This document shows, piece by piece, positions 4,893-5,804 of a DNA stretch of 5,804 bases; the stretch's first letter is position 1; each line of letters starts with the position of its first letter. The notes below the pieces were generated by a model. The model was not told where the DNA came from and ran no database searches. It saw only the letters and a list, made by a program, of their open reading frames with translations. Source of the DNA: Planctomycetota bacterium. Its GTDB lineage: Bacteria > Planctomycetota > Planctomycetia > Planctomycetales > Planctomycetaceae. The stretch lies in the NCBI GenBank assembly GCA_023429275.1, contig JAEYWB010000478.1, positions 1 to 5,804 on the forward strand, given 5' to 3'. The translations under genes were made by a program, and so were the position numbers.

Positions 4893-5804
4893 ATGCGCGG
4901 CGCAGCGGCGATCGTCGCGGCCAGCCTTCTGGCGTCTTCTTTGCTCGCGCAGGACCGCCCGGCGCCGGCGTACGGCCTCAAGCGGGAGATCTATGCCGGC
5001 CGACGGTTCGACGTCCTGGTGGATGACGGCGTCGATCCCAACATCGAGTCGAACTGGGGGGAAGCAACACCGCTCGAAGGGGTTCCGGCCGACAGCTTCT
5101 CCATCCGCTGGTCAGGCTGGATCAAGCCTCCGCGGGAGGGGCGCTACAAGCTGTACGCGATCGTCGACGACGGGATCCGGCTCTGGATCGATGGCGAGAA
5201 GGTCATGGACCGGTTCGTCGTCGGCTCGCGCGTGACCGATTGCTCGGTCGAGTTCAAGGACGAGCCGCACGAGATCCGGGTGGAGTACTTCGAGGCGGGA
5301 GGCCCGGCGTATGTCGCTCTCCTGTGGCAGCACATCGACAGCCCGCACATGGGGGTCGTGCCGCGGGAGGTGCTGTTCCGGGACGAGGCCTCGGCGAAGA
5401 TGAAGACGACGAAGTCGAGCCTCCCGAGGACGGGGCTCGCGGCGGAGTACTTCGACAAAGCCTTCCGGCGAAAGTTCGGAACCGGAACGGCCGGGCGAAC
5501 GGAACTGATCTGGGGGGAGGGCGCTCCCCTGTGGGAGACGCCGACCGACCTCTGCGCACGGTACAACGGCTTTCTCGTCCCGCCGAAGACCGGCAAGTAC
5601 AAGTTCACCTGCCTGGCCGACGACAGCCTCCGGCTGTGGATCGACGAGAAGCCGGTCATCCAGGCCCACGGTCGAAAGCTGGAGACCGCGTACGTCGACC
5701 TGACGGCGAACGAGCCGGTCCCGATCAAGATCGAATTTGTCGACCAGAAGGGGTGGGCCAGCTACTACCTCCACTGGACAGTTCCGGACTCGCTCGTGGA
5801 AGTC
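4893..5804 (+). CDS. secreted protein with two tandem PA14 domains (3' end outside window)
   Basis: The frame has no stop up to the right edge, giving 304 visible residues. The N-terminus is a Sec-type signal peptide: MRG, a hydrophobic core AAAIVAASLLASSLLA, and likely cleavage before QD (residues 19/20). Two PA14 domains follow, at about 30-165 and about 185-304. PA14 is a beta-barrel module found in glycosidases, adhesins and toxins, generally associated with carbohydrate binding. The first repeat shows FSIRWSGWIKPPREGRYKLY followed by VDDGIRLWIDGEKV; the second shows YNGFLVPPKTGKYKFTC followed by ADDSLRLWIDEKPV. The paired Asp typical of the family is present in both, but Gly is replaced by Ser in the second. 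The start at 4893 has a GGAG site; ATG 4875 would add six residues. What follows in the missing C-terminal part (catalytic, cytochrome or anchoring domain) cannot be seen. Probably in one operon with the DUF1501 gene. Likely role: binding or processing extracellular polysaccharide (inference). Confidence 0.87.
   Translation, partial: MRGAAAIVAASLLASSLLAQDRPAPAYGLKREIYAGRRFDVLVDDGVDPNIESNWGEATPLEGVPADSFSIRWSGWIKPPREGRYKLYAIVDDGIRLWIDGEKVMDRFVVGSRVTDCSVEFKDEPHEIRVEYFEAGGPAYVALLWQHIDSPHMGVVPREVLFRDEASAKMKTTKSSLPRTGLAAEYFDKAFRRKFGTGTAGRTELIWGEGAPLWETPTDLCARYNGFLVPPKTGKYKFTCLADDSLRLWIDEKPVIQAHGRKLETAYVDLTANEPVPIKIEFVDQKGWASYYLHWTVPDSLVEV

Overview
The window looks like a chromosomal piece from a GC-rich member of the Planctomycetota. 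The gene content suggests this: a DUF1501 protein with a twin-arginine signal, a secreted protein with tandem PA14 domains, an RND/MMPL exporter of the HpnN-like type, and a P47K-like (CobW/G3E family) GTPase. This type of DUF1501 protein next to PA14 proteins is characteristic of planctomycetes. The assignment comes from family knowledge and is not proven by any marker gene here.

Layout from left to right: (1) positions 1-1584 (+) hold the C-terminal part of an MMPL/RND transporter whose start lies before the window. (2) Only 12 bases later, and convergent with it, lies a small ArsR-family repressor (minus strand, 1902 to 1597). (3) A divergent control region of about 210 bp (1903-2115) separates the repressor from a G3E-family GTPase (2116-3270, +). 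It holds a candidate promoter for each gene. A 15-base motif is present once in each promoter in opposite orientation (12 of 15 bases identical), and one copy is part of a perfect 6-5-6 inverted repeat. (4) A non-coding gap (3271-3535) carries a nested stem-loop. (5) A DUF1501 protein with a Tat signal follows (3536-4834, +). (6) After a short gap comes a secreted protein with two PA14 domains (4893 to the window end, +), cut off at the right edge.

The most coherent functional unit is the ArsR/GTPase divergent pair. An ArsR-type sensor with a C-terminal Cys-Cys pair faces a GTPase of a family known for handing metals or cofactors to enzymes. With the shared promoter motif, this suggests a small metal- or cofactor-responsive circuit, which is an inference. 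The DUF1501 and PA14 genes form a likely second unit of exported proteins acting outside the cytoplasmic membrane, probably on extracellular polymers or at the cell surface; their substrate is unknown. The transporter probably belongs to an operon lying further left.

No tRNA, rRNA, CRISPR array, insertion sequence or phage gene is visible. The clearest unexplained signals are the paired promoter motif, an unusual translation leader (GGGAGC-NNN-GCTCATG) shared by the ArsR and DUF1501 genes with a third copy of its hairpin core in the 3271-3535 gap, and an apparent extra pair of membrane segments in the transporter.
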